10,665 nt of DNA from an uncultured Opitutia bacterium (GTDB lineage Bacteria > Verrucomicrobiota > Verrucomicrobiia > Opitutales > UBA953). A program made the translations under genes and the position numbers. Positions 7,294-10,665 of this stretch are shown one piece after another. The notes under the pieces were generated by a model that saw only the letters and a program-made list of their open reading frames with translations, searched no databases and was not told where the DNA came from. The DNA lies in the NCBI GenBank assembly GCA_903910245.1, contig CAIVYX010000206.1, positions 1-10,665 of the forward strand, in the 5' to 3' direction. The first letter of the stretch is position 1. Every line of letters begins with the position of its first letter.

Positions 7294-9729
7294 TCAGCGG
7301 CGGACGGTCCAGCCGGCGCCCTTCTCGAGCGTCGCGATGACCACGCCGAGGGCTTGATTGGTTTCTTCGTCCGTGAGCGTGCGGGCTGCGTGGCGCCAGC
7401 GAATCTCGAACGCAAGGCTGCGGTGGCCTTCAGGCAGACCCGGGCCCGTGAAGACGTCGAAGCAGTTGACCGACTCCAGCGCGAACTCCTTGCCGGCGGC
7501 CTTGGCGGCACCTTGGCGCACGCGGCTTTCGACTTCGGCGGCGGCGACATCGAGCGGGACGATGACCGCGACGTCCTTCGTGACGGGCGGGAAGGAGGAG
7601 AACGCTTCGAAGCGTGGGATTTTTCGGGCTTCAGCGAAGGCCGAGCGCGGGAAGCAGACTTCGCCGGCGATGACCGAGCTCTTCAAGCCGAGCGAACGCG
7701 TCCAACGGAGGTCAAGGACGCCACAGGCGCCTTCCGCGGCGCGGCCACGGTCGACGAGGACGGCGGCATGGTCAGCTTGCCAGAGGCCACCCGTGGCGGC
7801 GTCGAACGAAAGGCGAACGGAGGCGACACCGGCGAGGGCGGCGGCATCCTGCAGGAGCCGCTTGGCGCGGAGGGCGTCAAAGGCTTCGCGGGATTTCCAC
7901 GAACGCGTCACCGGTTCGGCGACAATCGCGAAGGCGACCGAGATGAATTCGCGCACCGTACCATCGGCCTGCGGACGGAAGACCGTGCCGACTTCGAAGA
8001 GACCATGCGGGTCGGCATGGACCGAGAGATTGAGCGCGAGCGCACCCGCGAGACCGGGGACAAGCGAAGCCCGCAGGTGCGTCTGTTCGGCGGTCAGCGG
8101 GTTATCCATCGCGACCAAGGCGGCCTTATCAGCGCCCAGCGTGCGTTCGAGTTCCGCGGCGTCGCGGAGCGAATAGTGGCAGCACTCCGTGAAACCGGCG
8201 CCGACAAGGCGGGCCGAGACTTCGCGGGTGAAGACGGACGTCAGCGCGTCTTCGTCTCCCGGGAGCGGGGCGATCGGACGACCGGCGGGCACCTGATCGG
8301 TACCGTGGATGCGGATGAATTCTTCAACCAGGTCGATTGGACGGGTCACGTCGGAGCGGAACGAAGGCACCAGCACCGAGAAACCCGTGGTGGCGGGCTT
8401 CACCGTGAAGCCCAGGCGAGCAAAGGCCGCGGAGACATCGGCGTCGGCGATGGGCGTGCCGAGCTTCGCGGCGACGTAGCCAGCGGGAAGTTCGATGGTC
8501 ACATCGGCGCGCGGCGGCTGGCCGACCGCAACGGCGGGACCGGCCACTTGAGCGCCAGCGAATTCGATGAGAAGGTCGGTGGCAAGGCGCGAGGCGAGCT
8601 CGACGCCGGCCGGATCCACGTCACGCGCGAAGCGATGGGAAGAATCGGTCGACACGCCAATACGGCGGGCGACGCGGCGGATTTCGCCGGGGCGGAACCA
8701 GGCGGATTCCAGGAGGATTTCGGTCGTCGAATCAGTCACGCCGGAATCGACGCCGCCCATCACGCCGGCGACGACGAGTGGGCGCTGCGCATCGGCGATG
8801 ACGCAGACACCGGTCTCGAGCTTCACCTTCTTACCATCGAGCAGGACGATTTCTTCGCCGTCGCGAGCCGGGCGGGCTTCGATGCCTTCGGAAACCTTCT
8901 TCGCGTCGAACGCGTGGAGCGGCTGCCCCAGTTCGAGCAGCACCCAGTTCGTGATATCGACCACGTTGTTGATCGGACGCAGGCCGGCGGCCTCGAGGTC
9001 GCGGCGGAGCCATGCCGGGCTAGGGCCGACCTTTACGTTCTTCAGAGTGCGGAGCGTGTAGTAAGGACAGAACTCGGAAGACGAGCGGACGAACTTCACC
9101 GCATCAGCGGCGGACGGAGCGGCGGCGAGGCCGGCAGGCGTCTTCACCGTGAGCGGCTTCAGCGTCAGGCCGAGGGCGGCGGCGAGGTCACGGGCGACGC
9201 CGCGGATGCCGAGGCAATCGCCGCGGTTCGGCGTGACCGAGATTTCGAGCACCGTATCCGGCGTGCCGTAAAGAGAGTTGAGCGGCGTACCCAGGGCGGG
9301 CTGGCGCGGAGTCAAGATGAGTAGACCGTCCTCGCCCTTGCCGAGGCCGAGTTCTTCGGAGGAGCACATCATGCCCGCCGAGTCGACATCGCGAAGCTTC
9401 GAAACCGAGATCGTGAAACCGCTCGGCATCACTGTGCCTGGAAGAGCGACCGGCACGCGGTCACCCGCCTTGAAATTTTTGGCGCCGCAGACGATCTGAC
9501 GGAGCGAACCTTCGCCCACGTCGACCTGGCAGACGCTGAGACGATCGGCCTTTGGGTGCTTGTCGAAAGACTTGATTTCACCGACCACCACGAGGGGCAG
9601 CGGGGCGAGGCCGAAGGTCGTGACCGACTCCACCTCGAGGCCGAGCATCGGGAGGGCTTCCGCGACGCGTTCGGCGGTGACGCCGGCGAGGTCGAGGTGA
9701 CGGGAGAGGGCTTGGAAAGAGACTTTCAT
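7294..9729 (-). CDS. pheT: Phenylalanyl-tRNA synthetase beta subunit
   Basis: PheT pairs with PheS in the (alpha-beta)2 enzyme that charges tRNA(Phe); the beta subunit carries tRNA-binding and editing domains. The 811-residue product matches the usual length (about 790-810). Domains in order: an N-terminal segment (1-40), an EMAP/OB-fold tRNA-binding domain with HPKADRLSVCQVD (58-70) and the QIVCGAKNFKAGD segment (78-90), then the B3/B4 editing domain beginning near SVTPNRGDCLGIRGVARD. The B5 domain follows and closes with the FRSD and DLVEEFIRIHG motifs. Then come the inactive catalytic-like core (GFTECCHYSLRD region), and a C-terminal FDX-ACB anticodon-binding domain (about 707-811) with FPPVTKDVAV. 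All parts are present with no break. The ATG at 9729 is 3 nt after the pheS stop, again in TAAGCCATG, so coupled translation is likely. The gene avoids TTA, CTA and TCA codons over long stretches, which leaves long open frames on the opposite strand. Confidence 0.98.
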   Translation of the reverse strand: MKVSFQALSRHLDLAGVTAERVAEALPMLGLEVESVTTFGLAPLPLVVVGEIKSFDKHPKADRLSVCQVDVGEGSLRQIVCGAKNFKAGDRVPVALPGTVMPSGFTISVSKLRDVDSAGMMCSSEELGLGKGEDGLLILTPRQPALGTPLNSLYGTPDTVLEISVTPNRGDCLGIRGVARDLAAALGLTLKPLTVKTPAGLAAAPSAADAVKFVRSSSEFCPYYTLRTLKNVKVGPSPAWLRRDLEAAGLRPINNVVDITNWVLLELGQPLHAFDAKKVSEGIEARPARDGEEIVLLDGKKVKLETGVCVIADAQRPLVVAGVMGGVDSGVTDSTTEILLESAWFRPGEIRRVARRIGVSTDSSHRFARDVDPAGVELASRLATDLLIEFAGAQVAGPAVAVGQPPRADVTIELPAGYVAAKLGTPIADADVSAAFARLGFTVKPATTGFSVLVPSFRSDVTRPIDLVEEFIRIHGTDQVPAGRPIAPLPGDEDALTSVFTREVSARLVGAGFTECCHYSLRDAAELERTLGADKAALVAMDNPLTAEQTHLRASLVPGLAGALALNLSVHADPHGLFEVGTVFRPQADGTVREFISVAFAIVAEPVTRSWKSREAFDALRAKRLLQDAAALAGVASVRLSFDAATGGLWQADHAAVLVDRGRAAEGACGVLDLRWTRSLGLKSSVIAGEVCFPRSAFAEARKIPRFEAFSSFPPVTKDVAVIVPLDVAAAEVESRVRQGAAKAAGKEFALESVNCFDVFTGPGLPEGHRSLAFEIRWRHAARTLTDEETNQALGVVIATLEKGAGWTVRR

Positions 9730-9732
9730 GGC

Positions 9733-10665
9733 TTAGGCGAACTGGCGCAGGAAGCGCGTGTCGTTGTTGTAGAAGAGGCGGATGTCGTCGATGCCGTGGA
9801 CCAGCATCGTGATACGCTCGAGGCCGAGGCCGAAGGCGAGGCCCGACCATTCGTTCGGGTCGAGACCGCAGAGTTCGAGCACCTTCGGGTCGACGAGACC
9901 GCAGCCCATGATTTCTAGCCAGCGGTTGGAGAGGCGGCCCAGGTTAGGCGAGCGGAGGTCCATCTCGAAAGACGGTTCCGTGAACGGGAAGAAAGACGGG
10001 CGCAGGCGGATTTCGGCATCGGCGCCGAAGGTTTCTTTGACGAAGAAGTCGAGTACGCCGCGGAGATCGGCGAGCGTCACGTTGCGATCGATCCAGAGAC
10101 CTTCGACCTGGTGGAAGTTGGCGGAGTGCGTCGCGTCGACCGCGTCGCGACGGAAGCAGCGACCCGGGGCGACGATGCGGAACGGCGGTTTGCGCGAGAG
10201 CATCGTGCGGACCTGCACGCTGGACGTGTGCGTGCGGAGGAGAATTGCCTCGTCGGCCTTACGGGGCGCATCGGCGGAGCGGAACGCCTTCGGCATGTAG
10301 AGCGTATCCTGCATATCGCGAGCCGGGTGATCGGCCGGTGTGTTGAGCGCGTCGAAGCAATGCCACTCCGTCTCGACCTCGGGGCCGTCGGCGACGACGA
10401 AGCCCAGCTTGCGAAAGGAGGTGAGGATACGTTCGCGGGTGCGGGAGAGCGGATGGAGCGAGCCCGCCGGAGCGTCGGGGCTCGGGAGGGTCGGGTCGAT
10501 GGACGAGCCGAGGGCCGCGGCGATTTCGGCGTTCTCGACCTTGACCAGAAGTGCGGCGAGGAGTTCCTCGACGGACTTCTTCGCCTCGTTGATGAGCTTG
10601 CCCACGACCGGGCGTTCTTCCTTCGAAAGGGTGGCCATCCCCTTCATCACCTGGGTCAGGGAGCC
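9733..10665 (-). CDS. pheS: Phenylalanyl-tRNA synthetase alpha subunit, N-terminus cut by window edge
   Basis: PheS holds the class II catalytic site that activates phenylalanine and transfers it to tRNA(Phe). The frame runs through the right edge; the first visible codons read GSLTQ, matching the family's GxLT block near residue 36 of the E. coli protein, so about 35 N-terminal residues are missing. About 310 residues are visible. Seen in order are the end of the N-terminal coiled coil that binds tRNA, the GSLHPLSRTRERI stretch, NTPADHPARDMQDT (motif 1 region), RTHTSSVQVRTM, PGRCFRRD with FHQVEG (motif 2), PFTEPSFEMD, the GCGLVDPKVL block, and GLAFGLGLERITML (motif 3), ending LFYNNDTRFLRQF as expected. 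Compared with E. coli there is a short insertion between the QDT and LLRT segments (YMPKAFRSADAPRKADEAI). The GTG at 10650 is an internal Val codon, not the start. It is the first visible gene of the leftward operon; its promoter is outside the window. Confidence 0.97.
   Translation of the reverse strand, partial: GSLTQVMKGMATLSKEERPVVGKLINEAKKSVEELLAALLVKVENAEIAAALGSSIDPTLPSPDAPAGSLHPLSRTRERILTSFRKLGFVVADGPEVETEWHCFDALNTPADHPARDMQDTLYMPKAFRSADAPRKADEAILLRTHTSSVQVRTMLSRKPPFRIVAPGRCFRRDAVDATHSANFHQVEGLWIDRNVTLADLRGVLDFFVKETFGADAEIRLRPSFFPFTEPSFEMDLRSPNLGRLSNRWLEIMGCGLVDPKVLELCGLDPNEWSGLAFGLGLERITMLVHGIDDIRLFYNNDTRFLRQFA

Noticed and set aside
7354..9324. 656-residue open frame on the plus strand opposite pheT
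   Set aside because: It lies codon-on-codon antisense to a complete, clearly recognisable pheT. Its product is rich in Arg, Gly, Glu and Asp with no recognisable domain. The openness follows from pheT avoiding TTA, CTA and TCA.

Overview
The window looks like ordinary housekeeping chromosome from a GC-rich bacterium. Six of its seven genes lie on the minus strand, tightly packed and read from right to left: pheS (cut by the right edge), pheT, gatC, gatA, gatB, a membrane protein resembling the Mpv17/PMP22 family, and priA. The seventh, corA, is on the plus strand, cut by the left edge, and converges on priA. No mobile element, RNA gene, CRISPR array or origin was seen. Phylum cannot be fixed from the sequence. 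The high GC, the presence of GatCAB, the lack of Shine-Dalgarno motifs and the general look of the proteins make me lean towards Verrucomicrobiota (Opitutae-like), but this is a guess.

Layout: 1-766 is the C-terminal part of a CorA-type divalent-cation transporter. 767-1011 is a convergent intergenic region with two arrays of a degenerate 12-bp repeat in opposite orientation, bounded by a small GC hairpin after corA and a perfect 10-bp stem that contains the priA stop codon. 1012-3270 is priA. 3337-4038 is the Mpv17-like membrane protein. 4035-5540, 5537-6994 and 6998-7288 are gatB, gatA and gatC. 7294-9729 is pheT and 9733-10665 is the visible part of pheS.

How the genes work together: PheS and PheT form the (alpha-beta)2 phenylalanyl-tRNA synthetase. 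GatC, GatA and GatB form the amidotransferase that converts misacylated Glu-tRNA(Gln) and/or Asp-tRNA(Asn) to the correct aminoacyl-tRNA. The upper part of the cluster is therefore a tRNA-charging operon. Every junction from pheS to the Mpv17-like gene is an ATGA overlap or a gap of 3-5 nt, which points to one transcript and translational coupling; priA follows after a 66-nt gap. None of the six visible minus-strand starts is preceded by a recognisable Shine-Dalgarno sequence.

I see no clear undescribed system here. The two observations most worth a second look are the inverted 12-bp repeat arrays between corA and priA, and a bacterial Mpv17-like membrane protein translationally coupled to gatB.
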